Source: JAWXTP01 sp044433415 | GTDB lineage: Bacteria > Bacteroidota > Bacteroidia > Bacteroidales > Rikenellaceae | Assembly (NCBI GenBank): GCA_044433415.1 | Contig: JAWXTP010000071.1 | Location: 1 to 14,924 of the forward strand | Length of the DNA stretch: 14,924 bases | Direction of reading: 5' to 3' | Shown: in pieces, positions 1 through 7,520 of the stretch | Position numbering within the stretch: position 1 is the first letter of the stretch | Layout: each line of letters starts with the position of its first letter | Position numbers and translations under genes: made by a program | The notes under the pieces: model-generated | What the model saw: only the letters and a program-made list of their open reading frames with translations | What the model was told of the DNA's origin: nothing | Databases searched by the model: none

Positions 1-1
1 G

Positions 2-148
2 CTAAGCTTAGGGTATAGTATTTTTGTACCCTTAAGCTCAATTTTATGGTTACAGCTTCTTTTGACTTTTATAGGAATTTGCGTTACTATACATATATTA
101 TTAATAGGAAAACACTCTTTTAAAAAAAATAAGCAAAAAGAACACTAA
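2..148 (+). CDS. C-terminal end of a membrane protein (5' truncated by window edge)
   Basis: Frame 2 is open from the left edge to a TAA stop at 146-148, giving 48 residues. The visible part is strongly hydrophobic (for example VPLSSILWLQLLLTFIGICV) and ends in a lysine-rich tail (FKKNKQKEH). This is the usual shape of the last membrane-spanning helix and cytoplasmic tail of an inner-membrane protein. The other two plus frames are broken by stops early on. Only one helix is visible, so I cannot name the family; a permease or a membrane acyltransferase would both fit. The serB promoter begins about 33 bases after the stop, so this gene probably does not share the serB transcript. Confidence 0.5.
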   Translation, partial: LSLGYSIFVPLSSILWLQLLLTFIGICVTIHILLIGKHSFKKNKQKEH

Positions 149-180
149 TTATAAATTTTTAAAAAAAGTTAAAAAATTAT

Positions 181-210
181 ATTGATTTCTTATTTTTATT
201 AGTATCTTTG
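181..210 (+). promoter_or_regulatory. serB promoter (Bacteroidota -33/-7 type)
   Basis: TATCTTTG at 203-210 matches the Bacteroidota -7 consensus TAnnTTTG exactly. ATTG at 181-184 lies 18 bases upstream and can serve as the -33 element. Transcription would begin near 217, giving a leader of about 20 bases before the serB ATG at 236. This is inferred from consensus matching only. Confidence 0.65.
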
Positions 211-235
211 TTTCTATATCAAATAAAAAAAGACA

Positions 236-1462
236 ATGGACACAATAGAAAACATCGAAATTATTCAGATCAATATCTCTGGTGGAGATAAACCTGGCTT
301 AACTTCAGTTCTTACTGAAATTTTATCTAAATACGATGCCTTTGTACTAGACATTGGTCAATCAAACATTCACCAATCTTTGTCCTTAGGTATACTTATT
401 AAGACTACTCCTGAAAAAGCAGGTGGTATAATGAAAGACTTGCTTTATAAAGCTAGTGAACTAGAAGTAACCATTAAATTTAAACCTGTAAACCAAAAAG
501 ACTATAACGACTGGGTGCTAAGACACGGCAGAAAACGTATTATAATTACTATATTAGGTCGTCAAATCACAGCTCAACAACTTGCTGCTGTAACAGATAT
601 CATTGCCAAACAGGGACTTAATATTGATGCTATACGCCGTCTTACTGGTCGTATTCCTCTTGATGAAAGTGATAGACTACCTAAATCTTGTATAGAAATT
701 TCTGTGAGGGGTACTCCTAAAGATAGAGGGGCTATGCAGGCTAGCTTCCTAGAGATGTCTACTAAATTTAGTGTTGATATCTCCCTTCAAACTGACGATG
801 TATACAGACGTTGCCGTAGGCTTATCTGCTTCGATATGGACTCTACACTTATACGTACAGAGGTTATTGATGAACTTGCTGATAGAGCGGGTGTTGGTGA
901 AGCTGTAAGAGAAATTACTGAATCTGCAATGCGTGGCGAAATAGACTTTAATGAAAGTTTCAAGCGTCGTGTAGCAATGCTAGAGGGCTTGGATGTTTCG
1001 GTGATGCAAGAGATAGCTGAGAACCTTCCTATTACTGAAGGTCTTGACAGATTAATGACTGTACTGAAACGTGTGGGCTTTAAAACAGCTATACTTTCTG
1101 GTGGTTTTACCTACTTTGGTAAATATCTTAAAACAAGATTTGGGTTCGACTACGTATATGCTAACGAATTAGAGATTGTAGATGGGAAACTTACTGGTAA
1201 ACACCTAGGTGATATAGTGGATGGTAAACGTAAAGCCGAACTTCTACGTCTTATTGCTCAAGTGGAAAATGTAGATATCCTTCAAACAATTGCTGTGGGG
1301 GATGGTGCTAACGACTTACCTATGCTTAGTGAAGCTGGACTAGGTATCGCCTTCCACGCTAAACCTAAGGTGAAAGCTAACGCTAAACAATCACTATCGA
1401 CCATAGGACTTGACGGTATACTGTACTTCATAGGCCTAAAAGACTCTTATATTGAACAGTAG
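236..1462 (+). CDS. serB: Phosphoserine phosphatase with two N-terminal ACT domains
   Basis: This enzyme hydrolyses O-phospho-L-serine to L-serine, the last step of the phosphorylated serine pathway, in the cytoplasm. It has 408 residues. Two ACT-type regulatory domains occupy roughly residues 8-85 and 98-185; the first carries the typical GxDKPGLT start. A HAD-family phosphatase domain follows. Motif I is DMDST at 200-204, where D200 is the expected nucleophile and D202 the acid/base. Motif II is SGG at 288-290. The motif III lysine is K331 or K333 in VDGKRK. Motif IV is GDGANDLPML at 355-364. All catalytic residues are present. The ACT domains suggest allosteric control by an amino acid, probably serine, which is inference. 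The ATG start sits about 20 bases after the predicted transcription start, and the ACT domain begins immediately, so the start is well supported. The gene is transcribed alone. Confidence 0.96.
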   Translation: MDTIENIEIIQINISGGDKPGLTSVLTEILSKYDAFVLDIGQSNIHQSLSLGILIKTTPEKAGGIMKDLLYKASELEVTIKFKPVNQKDYNDWVLRHGRKRIIITILGRQITAQQLAAVTDIIAKQGLNIDAIRRLTGRIPLDESDRLPKSCIEISVRGTPKDRGAMQASFLEMSTKFSVDISLQTDDVYRRCRRLICFDMDSTLIRTEVIDELADRAGVGEAVREITESAMRGEIDFNESFKRRVAMLEGLDVSVMQEIAENLPITEGLDRLMTVLKRVGFKTAILSGGFTYFGKYLKTRFGFDYVYANELEIVDGKLTGKHLGDIVDGKRKAELLRLIAQVENVDILQTIAVGDGANDLPMLSEAGLGIAFHAKPKVKANAKQSLSTIGLDGILYFIGLKDSYIEQ

Positions 1463-1678
1463 TTTTGCTTATCGGGGTTAGTGACGGCTTTTCCTCTCTG
1501 TAAGTAGAGTTTCATGTCGGGGGCTTCGGGACGGCTTTTCCCAATAACGGCCTACATTTTTCACCTTTTCCGAAAAAGAAGTGCTCACAACCTCGAGGTT
1601 GCTCCGCGTTCTTTTCCGAAAAACGCAAAAAATCTAAGCCATTCTTGAAAAAAGCGGACAGTCGTGGACGTTAGCATT
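1463..1678. repeat. GC-rich intergenic island with short repeats and a palindrome
   Basis: This gap between converging genes has no open frame of note and is clearly richer in G+C than its surroundings. GACGGCTTTTCC occurs at 1483-1494 and again at 1530-1541. CTTTTCCGAAAAA occurs at 1565-1577 and at 1611-1623. The core CTTTTCC therefore appears four times. Between the last two copies lies the perfect 14-bp palindrome CAACCTCGAGGTTG (1588-1601). The palindrome and flanking copies form one imperfect inverted repeat spanning about 1566-1625. It could be a degenerate repetitive element or an untranslated structured segment. It does not fold into a tRNA that I can recognise. Confidence 0.55.
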
Positions 1679-1716
1679 AAATGCCATGCAGCATCGAGCT
1701 GCATGGCATTTTTTTG
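1679..1716 (+). terminator. Rho-independent terminator downstream of serB
   Basis: The arms AAATGCCATGCAGC (1679-1692) and GCTGCATGGCATTT (1698-1711) pair perfectly over 14 bp around a 5-base loop (ATCGA), followed on the plus strand by a run of T through 1716. This is a textbook intrinsic terminator for rightward transcription. On the minus strand the tail is not T-rich, but the hairpin could still stop leftward transcripts from the converging gene that ends at 1741. Confidence 0.9.
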
Positions 1717-1740
1717 AAAACTATTAGAAATATTCAATAA

Positions 1741-2775
1741 TTAATCATTGTTTTCCATTATTCTTTTGTACATGTATATAACAGGTTTTATGTCATTTAA
1801 TTTCTCACTGACAGTGTAATAGGCTGAATTATCTGCGCTCCATGCTATAGATTCTCCTTGAGGTTCAACAGTATAAGGTAAAGTCTTTGCTGTACGCTTA
1901 AATACTTCCGATAAAGGTTCGTCGTCTGATTCACGACTCCATAGAAATATACTGTAATAATTCTTTATTAGTATGTCACGCCCATCATAAGAAATGTCCC
2001 CTGCTGTTGCCATGAATACAGGTATTGTAGCTATCTGATTAACAGAAACTGTATCATCACCTCGTGTCTCTATAAACGGAGTTTCGTAAACCACAACTAA
2101 TGCCTCCCTCTTAGATACAAAAATTAAATTGCCTGTTAAAGGATCTATCATAAAAGACTCTGAATCACGTTGCTGATCCGCAAAATTAAATACCATAGTC
2201 TCTACTTGCTTAACCTTTACAGTAGTGTCTAACTTACTAATATCTATAGTTGGCTCAGCAAACCTATATACCTTCTTGTCTGCATAAACAGCATTGTTAT
2301 CACCTATTTCACCTACATAAATATATCCATCATATATCGCTATAGCTTCCCAATCCCTGTTTATAGTTCCGTCAAGCTCTACTGTAGCTACCAACTCACC
2401 CTCTAAATTTACAAGGTAAACATTAGGAGCATCACCACTGTCATTATGTACCCAAAAGTGATTAGCATACTTAGTACTCGCTACCATACCAGAAATTTCA
2501 TCTAATACATCAGACTCTATCGTCGCAATCGCTACTCCACTCTCAAAATCTGTAGATCTATTGTTTGAATTAAGCCCCACAGCATTAACTGTACTAACTA
2601 TATCGTCAATAGAAGTCTCCCCTGACAAAATACCTGAAAGACCATTTAACAATTTAGACTTTAATGCATTAATATCTACATTACTACTAGTCTGACAATT
2701 AGCTTTTCCTAATCCAACTACACTAATTATAAATACAACAATGATAGTGCGGAATATAGAATTTGTTTTTTTCAT
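1741..2775 (-). CDS. Exported beta-propeller-like protein of unknown function
   Basis: I place the start at the ATG at 2775 (344 residues) rather than the upstream in-frame ATG at 2811. The shorter form opens with a classical signal sequence: MKKT, a hydrophobic stretch at about 9-22, and likely cleavage before QTSS near residue 28. It also begins 19 bases after the stop of the gene ahead, whereas 2811 would overlap that gene. Motifs recall a family of secreted propeller-like proteins: HNDSGD (110-115), DWEAIA (141-146), GEIGDN (155-160), DSESF (204-208) and EPQGESIAW (304-312). The acidic clusters in HNDSGD and EIGDN could bind metal, which is inference. No catalytic function can be assigned. 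The cysteine near the signal peptide end (KANC) lacks a proper lipobox, so I favour ordinary signal peptidase I processing. It probably shares a transcript with the DUF2807 gene upstream. Confidence 0.75.
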   Translation of the reverse strand: MKKTNSIFRTIIVVFIISVVGLGKANCQTSSNVDINALKSKLLNGLSGILSGETSIDDIVSTVNAVGLNSNNRSTDFESGVAIATIESDVLDEISGMVASTKYANHFWVHNDSGDAPNVYLVNLEGELVATVELDGTINRDWEAIAIYDGYIYVGEIGDNNAVYADKKVYRFAEPTIDISKLDTTVKVKQVETMVFNFADQQRDSESFMIDPLTGNLIFVSKREALVVVYETPFIETRGDDTVSVNQIATIPVFMATAGDISYDGRDILIKNYYSIFLWSRESDDEPLSEVFKRTAKTLPYTVEPQGESIAWSADNSAYYTVSEKLNDIKPVIYMYKRIMENND

Positions 2776-2794
2776 TAAATTGATAAAATTAATT

Positions 2795-3502
2795 CTAGAA
2801 ATGTTCAACATTACCTAGTGATGACGACGATACTACTACTATCTCAGGTTCACCCTTGTAAAAAATATTAGAATTTGTTGTCGCTTTAGCCTCAAATTTA
2901 ACCTTTGAAGTTGCATAACACTCCGCATTCGTATTTGCATTAATCAATGCATTCTCACACTCCATAGTGATAGTGTTTACATAAGCCATAGATGAAGCCT
3001 TTACAGTTAAAAATTCTACACTCCCTGTTAATGTAATCTTTGAAGACGTACTAGAAACTATATCTAAATTCCTAACATCAACCTCTACCGCAACATTAGC
3101 TACACTTCCTGTCTTAATAGTTAGAAGCTCTGCTTCAATAACTTGATCTGCTAATACTGAAGCCTTTGATGACACCTGTATAGAACCTAACTCCTTATAC
3201 ACGATTGTAACTTTTGCTGTAGGCTTTACCTTCTTGCCCTTACCTATAACAATCTGATCACGGAGTTTTACAACTAAAATCCCATTCTTATTCTCCCACT
3301 CAAATTGCGACTCATCAACATTATCAGGCAATTCATACATGAAATTACCTACATCTTCTCCTTCTGTAGTCAAAGTTACCGAGATATCTCCCGAAACATC
3401 TACACCATTAAAATCTCCAACATTTAATGTTTTTGTAATCTGTGCAAAAGATATACTAGTCGCACAAATAACTGTCGCTAAAATTAAAAAAAATCTTCTC
3501 AT
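2795..3502 (-). CDS. Exported DUF2807 (GIN-domain, adhesin-head-like) protein
   Basis: The preferred start is the ATG at 3502, giving 235 residues and a clean signal peptide (MRRFFLILATVICATSISFA, cleavage before Q21). The longer in-frame alternative from 3550 would begin inside the pfkA terminator stem and adds a second hydrophobic stretch. After the signal comes NVGDFNGVDVSGDISVTLT, the characteristic opening of DUF2807/GIN domains. The rest is a run of short valine-, serine- and threonine-rich strands (KASSMAYVNT, SSTSSKITLTGS) expected of a beta-helix-like fold. The family is common in Bacteroidota and is described as putative adhesin or autotransporter-head-like; its real role is not established. 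Location should be periplasmic or outer surface. It lies directly ahead of the propeller-like gene, separated by 19 bases, suggesting co-transcription. Confidence 0.8.
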   Translation of the reverse strand: MRRFFLILATVICATSISFAQITKTLNVGDFNGVDVSGDISVTLTTEGEDVGNFMYELPDNVDESQFEWENKNGILVVKLRDQIVIGKGKKVKPTAKVTIVYKELGSIQVSSKASVLADQVIEAELLTIKTGSVANVAVEVDVRNLDIVSSTSSKITLTGSVEFLTVKASSMAYVNTITMECENALINANTNAECYATSKVKFEAKATTNSNIFYKGEPEIVVVSSSSLGNVEHF

Positions 3503-3523
3503 AATCATTCCTATTAAAAACAT

Positions 3524-3554
3524 TAAAAAAAAGGGTATAGCAAATGCCATACCC
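3524..3554 (-). terminator. Intrinsic terminator of pfkA
   Basis: Read on the minus strand, GGGTATGGC (3554-3546) and GCTATACCC (3541-3533) form a 9-bp stem with one A-C mismatch and a 4-base loop, followed by eight Ts (3532-3525). It sits 35 bases past the pfkA stop and ends only 22 bases before the next start at 3502. The two exported-protein genes must therefore depend on readthrough or on a promoter inside this short interval. Confidence 0.85.
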
Positions 3555-3588
3555 TACATAATATCAAAATACCGTAAAAGGCAAAGTA

Positions 3589-4692
3589 TTAGTCACCAAA
3601 ACAAATACCACAACCTTTAGCTGTGTGTATAATATCACTATCTTTCTCAACAAAGTTCATCTTTCCAATAGCATCAGTGAATGGAACACTCACGATGTCT
3701 GGGTGACGATAAGATACCATGTGACCAAATTTCTTCTCTTTAACTAACTCAAATGCTTTCACACCAAATTGAGTAGCTAAAACACGGTCGTAAGCGATAG
3801 GAACACCACCACGTTGTAAGTGACCTAACACAGTTTCACGAACGTCACCTGAGTCAAAACCAGCCTCTTTAAGTTGACTACTTACAGCATAAGCAACACC
3901 ACCTAAACGAGCATTTTCGTAACCTACCTCTGAACTTGTCTCTGAGAACTCAGAACCATCTACAGGAACCGCACCTTCAGCAACTACGATGATAGCTGAA
4001 CCACGACCTCTCTTGTAACGAGATTTTAATTTCTCAACTACTTTATTAATATCGTAAGGTATTTCTGGAATAAGGCATACATCAGCACCACCAGCGATAG
4101 CAGCGTGAAGCGCAATCCAACCTGTATGACGACCCATAACCTCAAGTACAAAAGTACGGTTGTGAGAAGCAGCTGTAGTAACCAATTTATCGATAGCCTC
4201 TGTTGCAATTTGTACCGCAGTTTGGAAACCGAAAGTAAAGTCAGTTGCTGACAAGTCATTGTCAATAGTTTTTGGAACACCAACGATATCTAAACCTTGC
4301 TCGAATAATTTTTGTGAAAGTTTTTGTGAACCATCACCACCGATACTAACTACTGCATCAACTCCCATATATTGAAGTTTGCGAATCATTTCATCTGAAC
4401 GGTCAACATACTCCCACTGTTCTTTCTTCTTGTCATATATTGGCCACGCAAAAGGACCACCTTTGTTGGTAGTTTCAATAATAGTACCGCCCTGATAGTG
4501 AATACCAGAAACAGTTTTCTCATCTAAAAGCTTAACTTCAGTAGGCTCCCATAAAATACCATTGTATGCTTGGATACTTCCTAAAACTTCCCACTCTTCT
4601 CCTTCTTGAGCAGCACGTTTTACGACACCACGAATAACAGCATTTAAACCGGGACAGTCACCTCCACTTGTAGAAACAAGAATTCTTTTCAT
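3589..4692 (-). CDS. pfkA: 6-phosphofructokinase, group III type
   Basis: The product phosphorylates fructose 6-phosphate to fructose 1,6-bisphosphate, the committing step of glycolysis, in the cytoplasm. It has 367 residues, a usual length for group III enzymes. Visible motifs are STSGGDCPGLNAVIRG (7-22, donor binding), GGDGS (118-122), PKTIDND (140-146, with D144 the expected catalytic base), MGRHTGW (186-192, sugar-phosphate binding) and HLQRGG (291-296). The donor-site signature is mixed. Gly121 in GGDGS is the ATP-type residue, while Lys141 in PKTIDND is the residue typical of pyrophosphate-dependent enzymes. ATP is the more likely donor, but sequence alone does not settle it. The C-terminus ends KGCGICFGD, with a CxxC pair of unknown meaning. 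The gene has its own leader region upstream and a terminator downstream. Confidence 0.95.
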   Translation of the reverse strand: MKRILVSTSGGDCPGLNAVIRGVVKRAAQEGEEWEVLGSIQAYNGILWEPTEVKLLDEKTVSGIHYQGGTIIETTNKGGPFAWPIYDKKKEQWEYVDRSDEMIRKLQYMGVDAVVSIGGDGSQKLSQKLFEQGLDIVGVPKTIDNDLSATDFTFGFQTAVQIATEAIDKLVTTAASHNRTFVLEVMGRHTGWIALHAAIAGGADVCLIPEIPYDINKVVEKLKSRYKRGRGSAIIVVAEGAVPVDGSEFSETSSEVGYENARLGGVAYAVSSQLKEAGFDSGDVRETVLGHLQRGGVPIAYDRVLATQFGVKAFELVKEKKFGHMVSYRHPDIVSVPFTDAIGKMNFVEKDSDIIHTAKGCGICFGD

Positions 4693-4819
4693 TTTCTTAA
4701 CTTTTAATTATTGCAAAAATTGCATTATTTATTTCAAATAAATCTCTAGACCCTCAAAATTTCAGAATCAATAATTTATCCAAAACTTATTATTCAATTA
4801 TCTATTTTATATACTTTAT

Positions 4820-4838
4820 GTATACTGATTTAGTATAC
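4820..4838. promoter_or_regulatory. Inverted repeat in the pfkA leader, possible operator
   Basis: GTATACT (4820-4826) and AGTATAC (4832-4838) are perfect inverted arms around a 5-base spacer. They are embedded in a direct repeat, TATACTTTAT, at 4810-4819 and 4834-4843. The element lies about 130 bases upstream of the pfkA ATG and just downstream of a candidate -7 box. Binding of a repressor, or a leader RNA hairpin, are both possible; no regulator is identified. Confidence 0.35.
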
Positions 4839-4861
4839 TTTATAAATATTAAAAATTTGTT

Positions 4862-4869
4862 CAAAGATA
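4862..4869 (-). promoter_or_regulatory. Candidate pfkA promoter -7 box
   Basis: Read on the minus strand, 4869-4862 is TATCTTTG, an exact TAnnTTTG match. No clear TTTG -33 element is found at the expected distance; that stretch is a T-run. If used, the pfkA leader would be about 165 bases long. The whole gap 4693-4985 is very AT-rich and holds no credible gene. Confidence 0.4.
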
Positions 4870-4985
4870 ATATTTTTTTTTACTATAAAAAAACATTATA
4901 CAAATTTATTTATATTATTTTGATTTTTAATAATCCACCCCACTATATAAACAAACATTAAAACTCTTATTTCTATATAATTACA

Positions 4986-6155
4986 CTACCTAATGTATGG
5001 CACTATTCGTTTCTCTAGGATTTCTACTTTTAATGCATAAGTCGGTAAATTTGGCAACCATTTTGCAGAAATTACAGATAATATTTTATTATTCTTTATA
5101 ACAATATCAGCATTCATTGACGAATTTATGACAAGTTTCTCCTGTCTTGACAAATCCTTATGAATAGCATTATTTGTAACCCTTTGAAAATCACCATTCT
5201 TACAACCTTTTTCTAAATCCCTCAATCGCCCAAACCAAATATACATATCATCTAAAATATCATCTTCTATTGTTCGAAAAAACATAACATAAGCAATATT
5301 ATTACCAATAAAAATTTTATGACCATGACCATTAATATTTTCATTCATCTTTGTAGGATATTCCCATTCTGAATTATTAAAATTAAACTCAGATAAATAA
5401 GGAGTAGAATTTTCGTTAAAACTCATTATGGAGAAGTTGTCTATATCTTTACTTTTTATATTTCTTGCAAAACTATAATTCTCAAAATTTAAAACATTAT
5501 GCTTAGCTACAAAAATTGGATCACTCCAAAGTCTTAAATCTCTATTATAAACTAATTTATACAAGAATTTACCTTTTTCACTTTGCTTTCCCGCAAGAAC
5601 TTCACTATTTGAACAGAAATAAATATTTGCACTCCATGTTTTTTTATCAAAATAAGCTCCCATAATTTTTCCTAAACAAAAATCACTTACACGCAAAAAA
5701 GGCTTATCAAAATCTTCTATACGTCGTATTGTTTTTTCATAAGTCTTATCTTTCCCACAAAAAATCTTTACTTGCTCTTGCCCCAAATTGTTAAAAACTA
5801 CAAAAATAGATAGGTTATCTGTAAACAAAGCAGTGCTATCATTTGTGTTAAGTTTTATTGTATCACTTTCCCAGTGATTATGCCTTGTAGCAATAGATTT
5901 TGTCAACACGTATATATATGAACTATCCCCTTGAACTGTATAAAAAGTCATTAGCTTCTTACCTACTCTTGCCAATTTTTCAATTCGAACATCTTTATCT
6001 TTTAATTGCATTAAATTAACAGCACTATCTTCAATACCATCAATTTGTTCTGCACCACGAACTTCATGCTTCTGCTTACTATCCGCAAAAGCATAGTTAC
6101 TTGCAAAAGATAATACTAATAAAAATAATATACGTATAAAATCAATTTTCCTCAT
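4986..6155 (-). CDS. Exported protein of unknown function, second gene of a MauE-like operon
   Basis: The 389-residue product starts with a clear signal peptide: MRKID, hydrophobic core IRILFLLVLSFAS, and cleavage predicted after AFA at 24/25. The mature part is polar and strand-rich, with repeated aromatic and acidic patches (SNYAF, NIYFCSNSE, YIWFGRL), and has no transmembrane segment. I do not recognise a named domain; a beta-propeller-like fold is a guess based on its composition. The start codon lies 14 bases inside the end of the preceding gene, so the two are almost certainly translated from one mRNA and may work together at the envelope. Membrane proteins of the MauE/DoxX-like type are often neighbours of secreted propeller-like proteins in Bacteroidales, which is general background and not proof of function here. 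Confidence 0.7.
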   Translation of the reverse strand: MRKIDFIRILFLLVLSFASNYAFADSKQKHEVRGAEQIDGIEDSAVNLMQLKDKDVRIEKLARVGKKLMTFYTVQGDSSYIYVLTKSIATRHNHWESDTIKLNTNDSTALFTDNLSIFVVFNNLGQEQVKIFCGKDKTYEKTIRRIEDFDKPFLRVSDFCLGKIMGAYFDKKTWSANIYFCSNSEVLAGKQSEKGKFLYKLVYNRDLRLWSDPIFVAKHNVLNFENYSFARNIKSKDIDNFSIMSFNENSTPYLSEFNFNNSEWEYPTKMNENINGHGHKIFIGNNIAYVMFFRTIEDDILDDMYIWFGRLRDLEKGCKNGDFQRVTNNAIHKDLSRQEKLVINSSMNADIVIKNNKILSVISAKWLPNLPTYALKVEILEKRIVPYIR

Positions 6156-7407
6156 TCCTATATCTGCTTATAAACAAAGGTACACATATTAATAATACAA
6201 GCAATAAATTTATCATAATATATATGACCTTTTTATTTGTTTGTTCACTAACTAATTTATTAAAATCTGATTCATCTTCAACGCCAAAAATAGTTCGCAT
6301 ATTGTGTTTAGACAATACAGTTGCATTGTCGACAACAACAAGACCAACTTCGGCACGGACAAAAGACTTAATCATAGTATCATCCATATTATATACAGCG
6401 ACCTTATTAATATCATAACCGTTCAACAAATGCTTAGCTTCATTTATCCCAGATGTTGTTAGAATAGCTATCTGGCAATTATCTTTAGCAAACTTAACGA
6501 TATCCTGAATTTTGTCAACATGTTTTTCAGAATTATAAATATCTCTTGAAACTATAAAAATTATTGGTTTCTCAGCATTAAGCATTTCTCTTGCAACATT
6601 ATCTCCCATCTCGTCAATAACATCAAAAGACACTACACTTTCAACCTTTATATTATCAACTAATTTCACAAACTCCCATTTGAGTGTATCTTGCCACTCT
6701 GTATCACTAAGTTTAAATTCGTGAGTATTTTGAGTTTCCTTATCTCTATACAGCATCAAAGGCTCCTGTACGCTATCACTTGACTTAAATTCTATTAATT
6801 TATTAATATTAACCCCTACTTTGTATGGAAGGAATTCTATAGCTGGGTGATAAAAATAAGCATAAATAGGTGTAAATATACTAAATAATGCAAACAACAG
6901 AAAATATTTAAATTCAGAACGCTGCCTTTCATCTAATATACTATTTACATAGCGAACATAAACATCCGAATTACTTACTCTTCCATTCCTAATCCTATGG
7001 ATAATACAAACACATATTGCAAAAACCAATAAAACAATATTTTTATATAAAGTTTGTTCATTAGTAAGAATTAACGCGTCACCAAAACAACCACAATCAC
7101 TTACAGGTTCATATATGTTTATATAAAATGTTAAACCAGTGAATAATACCATAAAAATGAGCACAAGGTTTCCCACAACTCTTTTATAGATACCAACAAG
7201 AAGCAACAGACCTAACAGTAGCTCTATCGCTGGTAATATTACAGATATAACAGGTGACAAAAAAGACAACCACTCTAGATTAAAAGCTATAAAATAATCA
7301 TTTACTTTTATGGCAGTCCCCATAGGCTCCACGCCTTTTACAAAACCAGAAAAAATGAAAGTGATAGCTAAGATTGTCTTTAAAGTAACATATAATAATT
7401 TTTGCAT
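6142..7407 (-). CDS. MauE/DoxX-like redox-associated membrane protein with large soluble domain
   Basis: The start is set at the ATG at 7407 (421 residues) because the predicted promoter and transcription start (about 7439) lie downstream of the alternative ATG at 7470. The N-terminal half has four hydrophobic helices at about 5-24, 44-72, 78-97 and 122-137. The motif DCGCFGDA (104-111), with C105 and C107, is typical of the MauE/DoxX-like BT_3928-type family of Bacteroidales. A fifth helix (about 168-187) leads to a soluble region that includes PIIFIVSRDIYNSEKH (281-296) and CQIAILTTSG (311-320). This recalls a thioredoxin-like core but lacks a CxxC site. A final helix spans about 394-414. 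A role in disulfide or quinone-linked redox transfer is inferred from the family. It overlaps the next gene by 14 bases. Confidence 0.8.
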   Translation of the reverse strand: MQKLLYVTLKTILAITFIFSGFVKGVEPMGTAIKVNDYFIAFNLEWLSFLSPVISVILPAIELLLGLLLLVGIYKRVVGNLVLIFMVLFTGLTFYINIYEPVSDCGCFGDALILTNEQTLYKNIVLLVFAICVCIIHRIRNGRVSNSDVYVRYVNSILDERQRSEFKYFLLFALFSIFTPIYAYFYHPAIEFLPYKVGVNINKLIEFKSSDSVQEPLMLYRDKETQNTHEFKLSDTEWQDTLKWEFVKLVDNIKVESVVSFDVIDEMGDNVAREMLNAEKPIIFIVSRDIYNSEKHVDKIQDIVKFAKDNCQIAILTTSGINEAKHLLNGYDINKVAVYNMDDTMIKSFVRAEVGLVVVDNATVLSKHNMRTIFGVEDESDFNKLVSEQTNKKVIYIMINLLLVLLICVPLFISRYRNEEN

Positions 7408-7445
7408 ATTTGCTTTAATAAATTTAGTTTTATATTGGTTTGACA

Positions 7446-7476
7446 CAAAACTAGCATTTGTTTTCAACAAATCAAA
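7446..7476 (-). promoter_or_regulatory. Promoter of the MauE-like operon
   Basis: Read on the minus strand, TTTG (7476-7473) is followed after exactly 19 bases by TAGTTTTG (7453-7446). This matches the Bacteroidota -33 TTTG / -7 TAnnTTTG layout. The transcription start would be near 7439, leaving about 30 bases of leader to the ATG at 7407. Confidence 0.75.
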
Positions 7477-7520
7477 ACAAATATGACTAAATTAATTACT
7501 TTTAACTATTTTTTATAAAT

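Noticed and set aside
1588..1692. tRNA or small structured RNA gene
   Set aside because: No cloverleaf, T-loop consensus or CCA-adjacent acceptor stem could be found; the stems are simple palindromes.
3339..3620. 93-residue open frame on the plus strand
   Set aside because: It lies opposite the N-terminal part of the DUF2807 gene and the pfkA terminator, and its composition is that of an antisense shadow.
4038..4283. 81-residue minus-strand frame within pfkA
   Set aside because: It overlaps the well-supported pfkA in another frame and resembles no protein.
6224..6418. 64-residue plus-strand frame
   Set aside because: Antisense to the C-terminal part of the MauE-like gene, with no promoter or family resemblance.
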